Source: BOG-1112 sp964611335
Lineage (GTDB): Bacteria; Bdellovibrionota_B; Oligoflexia; Oligoflexales; Bog-1112
Assembly: GCA_964611335.1 (NCBI GenBank)
Contig: CAZSXR010000001.1
Location: 186,001 to 250,000 of the forward strand
Reading direction: 5' to 3'
Length of the DNA stretch: 64,000 nt
Shown here: one piece after another, positions 23,979 to 33,372 of the stretch
Layout of the letters: each line of letters opens with the position of its first letter
Position numbering within the stretch: position 1 is the stretch's first letter
Notes under the pieces: generated by a model
Seen by the model: the letters and a program-made list of their open reading frames with translations, nothing else
What the model was told of the DNA's origin: nothing
The model's database searches: none
Translations under genes and position numbers: made by a program

Positions 23979-26933
23979 ATGGTCGATAATCGAGATACTT
24001 TGAAGAGTGTTGAAATGCTTTTTACATCTATTCGAGAAGCTTGCTCGAGCAAACAGTGGTCGCAAGGGATTGAGTTAAGTCGAAAGGCAAAAGTTTTTCG
24101 AGAAGAACATTCCGAAGACCCTATTGTCCTTAGACTTTCAGAACAAGGTCAGGCGATGGCACGTGTCATTCATCTCTGGCCCCAAGAAGAAGATTGGAAC
24201 TGTGATTGTGGAGATAAGGACGATCCTTGTTTGCATACAATAGCTGCAGCCATTGCGCTTAAAAAAGCTCTCGATAAAAAAGAAACGCTTCCTATCTTTC
24301 GTGAATCTCAAGCCATTGTGGTTTATCGATTTACACGTAAAGCGGGTTATCTTCATTTCGATCGCAAAATCCTTAGCGATGGATCTAAAGTTTTCCGGCT
24401 CACAAGCTCACTTCTCGCTCTTTCCACAGGCCGTGTTCAAGGTCCTAAAATTGCCCCCACCAAGGAAGATCTGGGAGTGGATTTACTTCTTAAAGATTTT
24501 CAAAGTGGACTGATCCCGCCTCTTATTATGCCTAAACTCATAGCAGAGCTGAGTCTTTGCAAAGATATTGAACTGGACGGAGTGCCGATTCGTTGTGGTC
24601 GTGAACGCACAGGATTTATTGCTCGCATAGAGGATGCTCCAGGAGGAGGGGTGCGTCTTTATGGTTTACAAGATCCTTCTATCAAGGAGACTTTCAGGAA
24701 CGGAGCTGCGCTTTGTTCAGAAAACATCCTGAGACCCTTTGGTCATGGGAAGTTGGTACCTGAAGATATTAAAATGCTTGCTGAAGGAAAATATTTTGCT
24801 CCTCGTGAGTTTCCTAAACTTGTTTCTGAAATTTTACCCGCACTTGAACAAAAACTGGCAGTGCAATTGCTCTCTCAGAAACTGCCTCACAGCGTTCGTC
24901 TTGTTCCTCGACTTTTATTGCAAACAGAATCTCGTGAAGGAACGCTCCTAGTTCTGCCTGAAATCGTATATGGAGAACCTCCTATTGCGAGAATCAAACA
25001 TGGAGAATTGGAACTTTTCGGAGATTCAGTTCCTATACGTGACGAGAAAGAGGAAAAGCGTCTGGAAGGTCTTCTACAAAGAGATTATTCGTATTTACAC
25101 TTTGATCAAGTTCTTCCTATCTCAGGTGAAGAAGCTGTTGGATTTGTAGAAGCTTTGAAAGGTGGGATTTTTTCCGAATTCCAAGGGGAAGGGTTAGAGT
25201 TATTCAAAAAACATTCTGCGTTGCACCCCGATTTGCATATAGATTCTCAGGACTCTCATCTTTTTGTACGTGTCACATTTAGATCTCCAGAAGGAGGAGA
25301 ACTTAGCTCATCCTCTGTGATTGAAGCCTGGAAAAGTGGTCGACAACTTGTTCCTCTTCTGGAAGGAGGTTTTGCACCTTTACCCAAAGATTGGTTGGAA
25401 CGTTATGGGGACATTCTTCGTGATATCCTCATTGCACAAGGTGAGGCCAAAGGCTTGCATCCTTGCATGTTGGGAGATCTTGAAGATCTTTGCAAAGGCA
25501 TGGATCAAAAAGTTCCGGACCATGTTGTGAAACTCAAAAATGAATTTGAGAATTTTACAGATATTCCAGAAGTTGCTTTGCCCGAAAATTTGGAAGCCAC
25601 ACTTCGTAATTATCAAAAAGAAGGAGTATCTTGGTTATCCTTTCTCAGAGAGAAGCGTTTGGGTGCACTACTTGCAGATGACATGGGCTTGGGTAAGACT
25701 CTACAGGCTATTTGCATCCTCACAAAACCTGCGTTGGTTGTTGCTCCAACAAGTGTTGTGTACAATTGGGAAAGAGAAATTCATAGATTCCGACCAGATT
25801 TGAAAGTCTGTGTTTATCACGGATTGAAACGCACTTTTGTAGAAGATGTCGATGTGGTTCTCACAACCTATGCTTTGCTGAGACAAGATGAAGAAAAATT
25901 TATGAGCAAAACGTGGTCTGTAACTGTTTTAGATGAAGCACAGAATATTAAGAACCCTGACTCACAAGTAGCGAGAGCTGCTTTTAATTTGCAGAGTCAC
26001 TTTCGAGTCACTCTAACAGGAACTCCCATTGAAAACAGTTTGGAAGATGTATGGAGTCAATTTCATTTCTTGAACCGTGGAATTTTAGGATCGAGAAGAG
26101 CTTTCTTAGAAAATTATTCCAAACCTATTCTTCTCGGTGATGTTCAAGTGACACAACGACTGAGACGTCGATTGAAACCTTTTATATTGCGAAGATTGAA
26201 ATCGGAAGTTGCTAAAGAACTTCCACCGCGAAGTGAAGCGATTCTTTATTGCGAATTAAATGAGACGGAACGCAATGTTTATGACAGTCTTTTGAATGGT
26301 TCTCGTAAAGAGTTGGTTGAAAAGCTAAATGGTGGCAAGGATCTCTTCCAAATCTTGGAAGTGCTTTTACGTTTAAGACAAGCTTCCTGTCATCGCGGGT
26401 TGATTCCTGGTCAAATCGCAGATACGTCTTCGAAAGTGGAAACACTTATGAGCAGTCTTAAAGAATGTGTTGCAGAAGGACATAAGGCTTTAGTGTTTTC
26501 ACAGTGGACATCTTTGTTAGACCTCATCGAGATTTCGATGAAAAAAGAAAACCTAAGTTTTGGTCGCATCGATGGATCTACACGTAATAGAGGAGAAGTT
26601 GTGGATCATTTTCAAAAAGATCAGAATCAGAATGTTCTCTTACTTTCATTAAAAGCAGCGGGAACAGGGTTGAATCTTACAGCTGCAGACCATGTTTTTA
26701 TCGTCGATCCATGGTGGAATCCTGCAATTGAAGAACAAGCAGCGGATCGTGTCTATCGTATTGGTCAAGATAAGCCGGTTATGGTTTATCGTTTAGTTGC
26801 GAAAGATACCGTGGAAGAGAAAATTCTTCTTTTGAAAGAGAAGAAAAAAGCTCTGGCAAGTTCCGTCGTAGAAGCGAAAGTTGCTTCCTCACATCTGACT
26901 CGTGAAGATTTGCTCGCACTTTTCGAGCCTTAG
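23979..26933 (+). CDS. SNF2-family ATPase/helicase with SWIM zinc finger
   Basis: 984 residues from the ATG at 23979; a TTG at 23967 is in frame but its GAGG is too close. The N-terminus has CDCGDKDDPCLH near 75-86, the CxC-xn-CxH SWIM finger. The middle is the usual region before the motor. SNF2 motifs: DDMGLGKT near 567-574, LDEAQNIKNP near 651-660, TGTPIENSLED, and the second lobe with VFSQWTSL, GSTRNR, LSLKAAGTGLNLTAADHV and EQAADRVYRIGQ. Such proteins remodel protein-DNA or protein-RNA-polymerase complexes (RapA/HepA relatives). Intact and of normal length. It is followed 39 bp later by the yhhQ-like gene. Confidence 0.92.
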   Translation: MVDNRDTLKSVEMLFTSIREACSSKQWSQGIELSRKAKVFREEHSEDPIVLRLSEQGQAMARVIHLWPQEEDWNCDCGDKDDPCLHTIAAAIALKKALDKKETLPIFRESQAIVVYRFTRKAGYLHFDRKILSDGSKVFRLTSSLLALSTGRVQGPKIAPTKEDLGVDLLLKDFQSGLIPPLIMPKLIAELSLCKDIELDGVPIRCGRERTGFIARIEDAPGGGVRLYGLQDPSIKETFRNGAALCSENILRPFGHGKLVPEDIKMLAEGKYFAPREFPKLVSEILPALEQKLAVQLLSQKLPHSVRLVPRLLLQTESREGTLLVLPEIVYGEPPIARIKHGELELFGDSVPIRDEKEEKRLEGLLQRDYSYLHFDQVLPISGEEAVGFVEALKGGIFSEFQGEGLELFKKHSALHPDLHIDSQDSHLFVRVTFRSPEGGELSSSSVIEAWKSGRQLVPLLEGGFAPLPKDWLERYGDILRDILIAQGEAKGLHPCMLGDLEDLCKGMDQKVPDHVVKLKNEFENFTDIPEVALPENLEATLRNYQKEGVSWLSFLREKRLGALLADDMGLGKTLQAICILTKPALVVAPTSVVYNWEREIHRFRPDLKVCVYHGLKRTFVEDVDVVLTTYALLRQDEEKFMSKTWSVTVLDEAQNIKNPDSQVARAAFNLQSHFRVTLTGTPIENSLEDVWSQFHFLNRGILGSRRAFLENYSKPILLGDVQVTQRLRRRLKPFILRRLKSEVAKELPPRSEAILYCELNETERNVYDSLLNGSRKELVEKLNGGKDLFQILEVLLRLRQASCHRGLIPGQIADTSSKVETLMSSLKECVAEGHKALVFSQWTSLLDLIEISMKKENLSFGRIDGSTRNRGEVVDHFQKDQNQNVLLLSLKAAGTGLNLTAADHVFIVDPWWNPAIEEQAADRVYRIGQDKPVMVYRLVAKDTVEEKILLLKEKKKALASSVVEAKVASSHLTREDLLALFEP

Positions 26934-26972
26934 TTTTTTGAATTTTTTGAACCCTAACCAAAAAAGGCATTC

Positions 26973-27659
26973 ATGTCACACCCCCCCAAAAATTTTCGTT
27001 GCTATGACATCATCATGGTTGCATTTGTAACTCTTCTTCTTTGCACAAACCTTATTGGTGCAGCAAAAGTCGTAGAGATAGCCGGATTTTCTTTTGGAGG
27101 AACCCTAATTTTTTTTCCGATCACCTATCTTTTTGGAGACGTACTGACGGAAGTCTACGGATATAAACATTCTCGCAAAGTGATTTGGTGTGGATTTACC
27201 GCAATGGGTTTTGCAACCTTTGTAACGTGGTTGATCGTCATACTTCCTCCGGCTCCTGGATGGGAGTATCAGAAAGAAATAGAAATCGTATTTAAAACGA
27301 CTCCGCGTCTCGCACTTGCTTCCATGCTTGCCTATTTTGCAGGTGAATTTGTGAATTCCTATGTTGTCGCTAAGATGAAAGTTTGGACGGAGGGTAAGTG
27401 GCTGTGGGCTCGTCTTTTTGCATCGACTGTAGCTGGTGAGGCTGTAGATTCGATTATTATTTACCCACTCGCCTTCTATAAAATCTGGCCAGCGCATCTT
27501 CTGATCAAAGTGATGATTACAAGTTATGTATTCAAAGTTCTCTGGGAACTGTTCGCGATGCCTCTGACTTATCCTTTTGTGCGGTATTTGAAACGCATTG
27601 AAAACGAAGATTATTATGATCGCAATACAAATTTTTCGCCGTTTTCATTTAAGACCTAG
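26973..27659 (+). CDS. yhhQ: queuosine precursor transporter (YhhQ/VUT family)
   Basis: 228 residues with about six membrane helices. LLCTNLIGAAKVVEIAGFSF, FFPITYLFGDVLTEVYGY and FVNSYVVAKMKVWTEGKW are the typical blocks of the VUT_1 family (PF02592), which imports preQ0/preQ1 for queuosine synthesis in tRNA. GEAVDSIIIYPLAFY in the last third is also conserved. No queuosine biosynthesis gene lies nearby, in line with salvage of precursor. It follows the SNF2 gene on the same strand. Confidence 0.9.
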   Translation: MSHPPKNFRCYDIIMVAFVTLLLCTNLIGAAKVVEIAGFSFGGTLIFFPITYLFGDVLTEVYGYKHSRKVIWCGFTAMGFATFVTWLIVILPPAPGWEYQKEIEIVFKTTPRLALASMLAYFAGEFVNSYVVAKMKVWTEGKWLWARLFASTVAGEAVDSIIIYPLAFYKIWPAHLLIKVMITSYVFKVLWELFAMPLTYPFVRYLKRIENEDYYDRNTNFSPFSFKT

Positions 27660-27719
27660 TGAAAGGAGTCTCTTTGCAGGTCTCCAAATTAAATAAGCTA
27701 GGAAAAGCTCTGTTTTGTT

Positions 27720-27725
27720 TATAAT
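27720..27725 (+). promoter_or_regulatory. possible -10 element ahead of yfgM-like gene
   Basis: A perfect TATAAT lies 60 bp before the start codon of the yfgM-like gene in the gap after yhhQ. The position expected for -35 (around 27697-27702, GCTAGG) does not match consensus, so this is only a partial promoter signal. Confidence 0.35.
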
Positions 27726-27785
27726 ATGAGGGCTTGTTCCCTACAGGGCTCCTTATGAATGATAATCCGGAATACCGAGGTTTTT

Positions 27786-28595
27786 ATGACAGGTAAAAAA
27801 ACAGACAAACTCCTTAAAAGACCCGATGCTTTTCAGATCTTTTTCTTTAGAATCCTAGATTGGTTCAAAAGTCAAAGAAAAGCTGTGGTTCTCACCATAA
27901 TCCCTGTTCTCGTGATCGTACTTGCTGCAAGTTCTTGGCAGTACTACCGCTATTGGGAGCGCGGTCAACGAAAACACCAATTAGCTGAGATAGAAAAAAT
28001 CTATTCCAAAGAAGAAAAAGATGCACAGAAGAAGAAGCGCGATATTCACAATGAAATTTCTAAACTTGAAAAAGCTTCAAAAGATCTAGCCAAGGATCCT
28101 GCGAAAGCTGCAGCAAACAAGGCTGAGATCGAAGCTAAGAACAAAGAAAGCGATGCTATCGAAGCAAATCACAAAGAGTCGCTTCCCAAATACATCAGTT
28201 TCTTTCATGCAAACGAAAAGAATCCTGAAGGTTGGCAAGCAGGGATGACTGCAGTGAGCATACTTGGAAAAGATAAATCGTATGAAGAAGCTGCTGGAAT
28301 TCTATCTAAAATTTTAAATGCCGCTTTGGGTATAGAGTTCTACCAAGTTCAAGTGCGCATGATGTATGTCGGTATCTTGGAAGATTTGAAAAAATACGAT
28401 GAAGCTATGAATGAAATTCAAAAACTTTTACCCATCGTTTCTGATGAGTTGAAACCTAAAGTTCTTCTTGCAAAAGCACGTTTGGAATTGGATTCACAAA
28501 AAAGAGAGGAGGCAATGAAGACTCTCGATATGATTCTTTCCACTCATAGTGATTCACCTGAAGCGCGTCAAGCGATAGCAATTAAAGCTCTCTAA
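27786..28595 (+). CDS. YfgM-like membrane-anchored TPR protein
   Basis: 269 residues from the ATG at 27786 with CGAGG ahead; an in-frame ATG at 27759 has a poorer site. A cytoplasmic tail of about 35 residues, a membrane helix (VVLTIIPVLVIVLAAS), then a long Lys/Glu/Ala-rich coiled-coil stretch (about 60-135) and TPR-like repeats to the end. This plan matches YfgM/PpiD-associated proteins (PF09976), which help proteins leaving the Sec translocon. The next gene, 18 bp downstream, encodes BamB, the same pairing as yfgM-bamB in gamma-proteobacteria, which supports the call. Confidence 0.8.
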   Translation: MTGKKTDKLLKRPDAFQIFFFRILDWFKSQRKAVVLTIIPVLVIVLAASSWQYYRYWERGQRKHQLAEIEKIYSKEEKDAQKKKRDIHNEISKLEKASKDLAKDPAKAAANKAEIEAKNKESDAIEANHKESLPKYISFFHANEKNPEGWQAGMTAVSILGKDKSYEEAAGILSKILNAALGIEFYQVQVRMMYVGILEDLKKYDEAMNEIQKLLPIVSDELKPKVLLAKARLELDSQKREEAMKTLDMILSTHSDSPEARQAIAIKAL

Positions 28596-28613
28596 TTTAA
28601 AAAAAGAGTTCGC

Positions 28614-29753
28614 ATGCTTTTCAAACACAGCAAAATTTTTTTGTCCCTTCTATCGTCTTTAATTCTTGTTCATTGTCAAACGAGTTCGGATTTCTCTCAG
28701 GAGAAAAAACCTGTTGTGGGTTTGAAAAGACCCTTTCGCTTGGGTTTTTTCAAACTGTCTCCCAGTCTGGATAAAGAAAAAACACTCGCACCAGCAGATT
28801 ATGCAGGTTGGGTTGAGTCCGGAGGACTGTTGTTAGGAAGCCCCGATGGCAGAGAATTTGTAGCATTTTCACTCAAAAACAAGACTCAACTTTGGAGTAA
28901 AGCTATAAAAGGGGACTTAACGGTTCCTGCGTATTCTTTTGGTGAAAGTGTTATTATATCGCAAAAAGACGGGACATTGACGAAGTTAGACCTTCAAAAT
29001 TCTCAAACTCAGTGGGAGATTCAACTCCCTTCTTTTGTTTCGAGTGAGTTTGCAAAGAACAACGAGCGGATTTTCGCTGTAACTGCAAATCAGATTCTTT
29101 ATGCAATTAATGCAAAAGATGGAAACATAGAATGGTTCTACGATGCGGAAGTTCCCAACGAGATGCTCATTCAAAACACAGCATCTCCTGTTGTTTTTGG
29201 AAATCAAGTTTATTGGGGGCTTTCCAATGGAGAACTTGTAGCTCTCGAAAGCAAAACAGGAAAAATCCAGTGGCGCCGTAATCCAAAAGTCGGAGGGGGA
29301 GGGCGTTTTCACAATTATATGGGTTCCTTTTTTGTCTCAAATAAAAATCTGGTTTTTTGCCGATATGATGGCCTGATTGGGGCAGCCTCTTTGGATGGAG
29401 GGGAGCTTGTCTGGCAGGTTGAAGGCAATACTGGCAACTGTGTGGACTCTGATTATCGAGGAGGCCGTTTCTATGCTGTGACCACAAGCGGGGACACTCT
29501 CGCTTTGAATGCAGACACAGGACAGAATCTTTGGCATGGACTCAAACTCGGAAGAGATCTGAGTACTATTTCTGCAATTGAAGATTCTGTTTTTGTAACG
29601 GGAGCGGATGGACAAGTCTATTCTCTGGGAACGGATGCTTCCTTACTTTGGTATGATAGACTTGAAGGAAGAATACTCTCTCACCCTGTTTTTATCGGAA
29701 AAGAAGTCTACGTTTCAACAGGTCTGAAGAACATCTACGCCTATAAGCTCTAG
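28614..29753 (+). CDS. bamB: outer membrane assembly lipoprotein BamB
   Basis: 379 residues. Signal sequence ending in LILVHC, an atypical lipobox with His at -1, then an eight-bladed PQQ-type beta-propeller with repeats such as GKIQWRRNP, GNIEWFYDAEVP, GELVWQVEGNT and GQNLWHGLKLG. BamB is a periplasm-facing lipoprotein of the BAM complex that inserts beta-barrels in the outer membrane. Pairing with the YfgM-like gene upstream supports orthology. Length is close to the family norm (about 390). The Cys residue after the hydrophobic stretch is the expected lipid anchor. Confidence 0.88.
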   Translation: MLFKHSKIFLSLLSSLILVHCQTSSDFSQEKKPVVGLKRPFRLGFFKLSPSLDKEKTLAPADYAGWVESGGLLLGSPDGREFVAFSLKNKTQLWSKAIKGDLTVPAYSFGESVIISQKDGTLTKLDLQNSQTQWEIQLPSFVSSEFAKNNERIFAVTANQILYAINAKDGNIEWFYDAEVPNEMLIQNTASPVVFGNQVYWGLSNGELVALESKTGKIQWRRNPKVGGGGRFHNYMGSFFVSNKNLVFCRYDGLIGAASLDGGELVWQVEGNTGNCVDSDYRGGRFYAVTTSGDTLALNADTGQNLWHGLKLGRDLSTISAIEDSVFVTGADGQVYSLGTDASLLWYDRLEGRILSHPVFIGKEVYVSTGLKNIYAYKL

Positions 29754-29814
29754 TTTGGTCCCATCTCTGCTAAGATAGATCTAGAATCATTTAAACATGA
29801 AAGAGGATCATCTT

Positions 29815-31035
29815 ATGCAAAAAACTCTCAAAGTTTCTTTCGTAGGCATGCTCGCACTGCTCAGCCCTAGTTCGTGGGCTGTGCAAGGTAACTTGCAGTC
29901 ATCTTCTGGGTATGTGGCGTCTACCGTAGGGGGAGCCACCGTTGCACAGTTTACAAATGAATTCGATGCTGTGATCGATAATCCCTCTCTGATGCAGTAC
30001 ACGAAAACAAAACCAGGAGCTCACAAATTTTCGCTTGCACTCGAATATGCAAGTTATCCGAACTCTTTTAGAGTTCTCACAACAGCGGCACCTTCCGCAT
30101 CCTATGTTAAAGGAAAACTCGATACAGCCTATATTCCTTTCATCGGTTATTTCTACAACATCAATGATAATTTCAAATTTGGCACAGGGTTATTTGCAAT
30201 CGGAGGTACGGGTTATAATTATTCTGACTCCATCTATCTGTCTAAGGGCCTTTATTCCGCAATTTCCGTTCCTCTTGCGCTTTCTTACAAGGTAACTGAC
30301 GAATTCAACATAGGGGCCTCCCTCAATCTTGTAGTTACACAATTGAGCAGCAACAACAATAAGATCAAAGATGCAAGTGCAACTTCAACAACAGCAACAC
30401 CTTCCGTAGGCGCAAGCTACAGTCTTCCTATGTCTATGGTCGTTGGTGCTGACATTGCTTTAGGAACAACAGGAACATACAAAAAACTTTACTATCCTGT
30501 GAATACATCCCAGGGATTCGATATGAAAATCGGAACTCCTCTCCAATACTCTCTTGGTATTGCACAAAATACAGATAGATATTCTATTGGTTTCAAATTC
30601 CGTATGATCACGTGGAGTCAAACAGAAAATTACAAGCAACTCGGTTGGGAGGATCAACAAACCTACTCTTTAGGTGGGCAGTACAAAGTCAACTCACAGT
30701 GGACAGCTCGTGCAGGTATTTACTATGTATCCACAGTTTACGGTGAAAAAAGTAATGTAAGTGGAGATCAAACCATCAACTTCCAAGGGTCTACACTTCC
30801 CAAAGCGTTTAGAGATTATTCAAACGCTTTGATGTACGGTATTCCACAATGGCAATACGCAGTCGGTGCAGGCTATAATATGTCGGAAAAATCAACTTTC
30901 GATGCAGGTGTGATTTACGAACCTGAAGCAGATATCAAATTTACAGGTACCAGTGCGATCTACGGTGGTGCGTATACCATTCAAAAGAAAAACTCAAACT
31001 TTCAAATTTTCATCCAATACAGCCATGAAGTTTAG
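29815..31035 (+). CDS. FadL/OmpP1-like outer-membrane channel
   Basis: 406 residues from the ATG at 29815 with AGAGGATC ahead (the in-frame ATG at 29797 lacks a signal-peptide-like start). Signal peptide ends near SWA-VQ. NEFDAVIDNPSLMQYT is the usual early FadL-type 'NPA' block, followed by FSLALEYASYP, FGTGLFAIGG, GASLNLVVTQLS and FIQYSHEV, barrel strands ending close to an aromatic residue. It should allow hydrophobic compounds such as fatty acids across the outer membrane. Its last 42 bp overlap the 3' end of the convergent DegT gene. Acyl-CoA synthetase and acyl-CoA dehydrogenase genes elsewhere in the window fit such use. Confidence 0.8.
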   Translation: MQKTLKVSFVGMLALLSPSSWAVQGNLQSSSGYVASTVGGATVAQFTNEFDAVIDNPSLMQYTKTKPGAHKFSLALEYASYPNSFRVLTTAAPSASYVKGKLDTAYIPFIGYFYNINDNFKFGTGLFAIGGTGYNYSDSIYLSKGLYSAISVPLALSYKVTDEFNIGASLNLVVTQLSSNNNKIKDASATSTTATPSVGASYSLPMSMVVGADIALGTTGTYKKLYYPVNTSQGFDMKIGTPLQYSLGIAQNTDRYSIGFKFRMITWSQTENYKQLGWEDQQTYSLGGQYKVNSQWTARAGIYYVSTVYGEKSNVSGDQTINFQGSTLPKAFRDYSNALMYGIPQWQYAVGAGYNMSEKSTFDAGVIYEPEADIKFTGTSAIYGGAYTIQKKNSNFQIFIQYSHEV

Positions 31036-32250
31036 TTCTTGCTCCAAAGCTTTCTGAAGGGCAGAAAGAACTTTTTCGCGAGGAATGCGAAGATGCGTAG
31101 GAATGTTAACAATACGTCTTGCGACATCTTCCGCAATAGGACACGAACCTACAATATATTCCACCTTCTCTAATTCCGTTGTTCTTCCATGTACAACCGA
31201 TGTAAACCAGATTCCCAAATCGAATTCTTTTGAAAATTTCTCTAAAAACTTTTCTCTATCTTTCACCAAAAAAGAATAGCGCAAAAAACAATGATTGCTT
31301 GCATTCACCTCTAATCTTTTTCCTAAATAGCCTACGATTTTCTCTGCTCCTAATCCTATGCTTTGCCGGTGTGCTATATTTGTTTTCAACTTTTGAAGTT
31401 GGGAACTTGCAATAGCAGCTTGCAAGGAAGACATGCGAGAAGGATAGGGAAAACGTGTAGGTTTTTGGAGTTCCAACTCATCTCTGAAAGCAAACATAAT
31501 TCTGCATTTATGCAAAATTCGAATTATGTAGCGACCGATTCCATAAAACGAAGGTGCATACAAAAAGTAAGATAAAATAAAGCTCAACCCTATGCGGAAG
31601 TAATTAAAATTCCCGAGCCAGGGTGTTTCCTTCCAAAGTTTCTCTATGCGTTTCCCTAAGTCCTCATCATTGGTACAAAGAAAGCCACCACAGAAAGCAG
31701 AAATCACCTTAGAATTGTCACAGGAAAGGTAAGATATATCTCCCATTCCTCCGGCTTTGCTCCCCTTATGCCCTATTCCTAAAGCCAGTACGGAGTCTTC
31801 GATTACTTTCAAATTATATTTTTTTGCAAGATTTTGAATGCTATCGATGTCGCAGATCAAACCAAAAGTATGCTGTGCCAATATGGCTTTGCTTCGTGGT
31901 GTTATAGAACTTTCAATTTTTCTTGCATCAATGTTGAACGTAATGGGGTCTATATCGACATAAACAGGTTTTGCCCCAGCATAACGTATAGCGTTTGCAA
32001 CGACCACACAGGTGAAGGCTGGTAAAATAACTTCGTCCCCTTCTCCAATACCAAGCACACGCAAAGCCATGTACAAAGACATGCGTCCACTTCCAAAACT
32101 ATAAGCATATTTTGTACCAGTTATGCTTTTTGCTCTATCATGAAAGTCTTTAAGTACAGCTTGGTCTTTGAATCGGAAGCTTAGCAAAAATCTAAGTGCT
32201 AAGCCCACTTCTGATAAGGAATTTGTTCCCGCAAAAATAGAATAGAGCAT
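30994..32250 (-). CDS. DegT/DnrJ/EryC1/StrS-type sugar aminotransferase
   Basis: 418 residues. SFGSGRMSLYMALRVLGIGEGDEVILPAFTC in parts (SFGSGRMSLYMAL, GDEVILPAFT), VYVDIDP, QHTFGLICDID, EDSVLALG and DNSKVISAFCGGF with Lys181 as the PLP Lys. These are the DegT family blocks. It transfers an amino group to a keto-sugar nucleotide, as in surface polysaccharide synthesis. It lies 9 bp after manC on the same strand, and manC makes GDP-mannose, so a GDP-sugar such as GDP-perosamine is plausible (inference). The C-terminal 14 codons lie over the FadL-like gene on the other strand. Confidence 0.88.
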   Translation of the reverse strand: MLYSIFAGTNSLSEVGLALRFLLSFRFKDQAVLKDFHDRAKSITGTKYAYSFGSGRMSLYMALRVLGIGEGDEVILPAFTCVVVANAIRYAGAKPVYVDIDPITFNIDARKIESSITPRSKAILAQHTFGLICDIDSIQNLAKKYNLKVIEDSVLALGIGHKGSKAGGMGDISYLSCDNSKVISAFCGGFLCTNDEDLGKRIEKLWKETPWLGNFNYFRIGLSFILSYFLYAPSFYGIGRYIIRILHKCRIMFAFRDELELQKPTRFPYPSRMSSLQAAIASSQLQKLKTNIAHRQSIGLGAEKIVGYLGKRLEVNASNHCFLRYSFLVKDREKFLEKFSKEFDLGIWFTSVVHGRTTELEKVEYIVGSCPIAEDVARRIVNIPTHLRIPREKVLSALQKALEQELNFMAVLDENLKV

Positions 32251-32259
32251 ATTACCCTG

Positions 32260-33360
32260 TTATATCAAGTCGTTACGTCCTGTCTCGGAGAGCTTTGCAA
32301 CGATCTCTTTAATTCCTTGTGCCTTGTCTTTCGCACAGACCAGAACACACCCGTTCTCCACAACAATGATCAAATTTTCAACACCATATGTAGCAATCAG
32401 GGGGCCATCGCTTGCAATAATGGAATTCTGTGTTTCACAAAGGAGAACATCACCTTGTTTGATATTATTAAGTTTATCTGCTGGTAAAACTTCTGCAAGA
32501 GCTGTCCAAGTTCCTACATCGTTCCAATCAAAGTTGCAGCTGAGCACGGCACAGTTTGAGGACTTCTCTAAAATTCCATTGTCGATCGCGATCTCAGGTA
32601 GCTTTGCGTAGACTTTTTCCAAAGCTTTTAAAGGAAGATCGAGAAATGTTTTTCGATTTCTTTTCAATTCGAGAAAGAGTTCATGCAAAGGGTTCCAAAT
32701 CTCTGGAAGATGTTTTTCAAACTCTGCGCAAATCGCTTTCACTTGCCAAACAAATATACCGCTGTTCCAGTAGTATTCCTGTGTTGCTATGTAATCCTGT
32801 GCGGTTTTGAGATTGGGTTTTTCCTTGAAACTTTGAACACGAAAAGCGTTGTTCGAAAGGCTTTCGCCTCTGCGAATATATCCAAAACCTGTGTCAGGTG
32901 AGCGTGGAACGATCCCGATCAAAGCGAGATAGCCTTTATTTGCAAGGTCCACAGCATTGGCAAGAGATTCCTGAAAGGCCTTTGTATTTTTCACGAGATG
33001 GTCGGAATGCAAAGAGATCATGACGGCATTTTCATCAGAGCTTTGTATACGTATTTGCAAAGCAGCAAGCGCGAGAGCTGCTGCTGTGTTTTTTGCATAG
33101 GGTTCTGAAAGAATCTGCTTACAAAGTGAAGCGCTTATCTCGCGAGTTTTTTTTTCTTGAGTGTGATGAGTTACAATAATGCGCCTTTCGGGATCAATGA
33201 ACTCATCAAGCCGATGCAGAGTTTGTTCGAGCATCGTTTGCTTTGGGTCGGTGATTTTGCAAAGCTGTTTAGGAGATTTTTGTCGAGAACGAGGCCAAAA
33301 ACGCGTTCCGCTCCCTCCTGCTAAAATGACTCCGTAGATGGAAGAAGATTGTGTTTTCAA
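32260..33360 (-). CDS. manC: mannose-1-phosphate guanylyltransferase
   Basis: 366 residues, the length of the enzyme without a fused isomerase domain. GVILAGGSGTRFWPRSR near residues 10-26 is the nucleotidyltransferase signature, SPKQL follows, and FKEKPNLKTAQDYI and YYWNSGIFVW are typical of the ManC/GMP family. It makes GDP-mannose from mannose-1-phosphate and GTP in the cytoplasm. Starts with ATG after AAAGGAG. It sits between the thermolysin-like peptidase gene and the DegT gene, 9 bp before the latter, so DegT and ManC probably work in one pathway. Confidence 0.92.
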   Translation of the reverse strand: MKTQSSSIYGVILAGGSGTRFWPRSRQKSPKQLCKITDPKQTMLEQTLHRLDEFIDPERRIIVTHHTQEKKTREISASLCKQILSEPYAKNTAAALALAALQIRIQSSDENAVMISLHSDHLVKNTKAFQESLANAVDLANKGYLALIGIVPRSPDTGFGYIRRGESLSNNAFRVQSFKEKPNLKTAQDYIATQEYYWNSGIFVWQVKAICAEFEKHLPEIWNPLHELFLELKRNRKTFLDLPLKALEKVYAKLPEIAIDNGILEKSSNCAVLSCNFDWNDVGTWTALAEVLPADKLNNIKQGDVLLCETQNSIIASDGPLIATYGVENLIIVVENGCVLVCAKDKAQGIKEIVAKLSETGRNDLI

Positions 33361-33372
33361 ACAAGAACTCCT

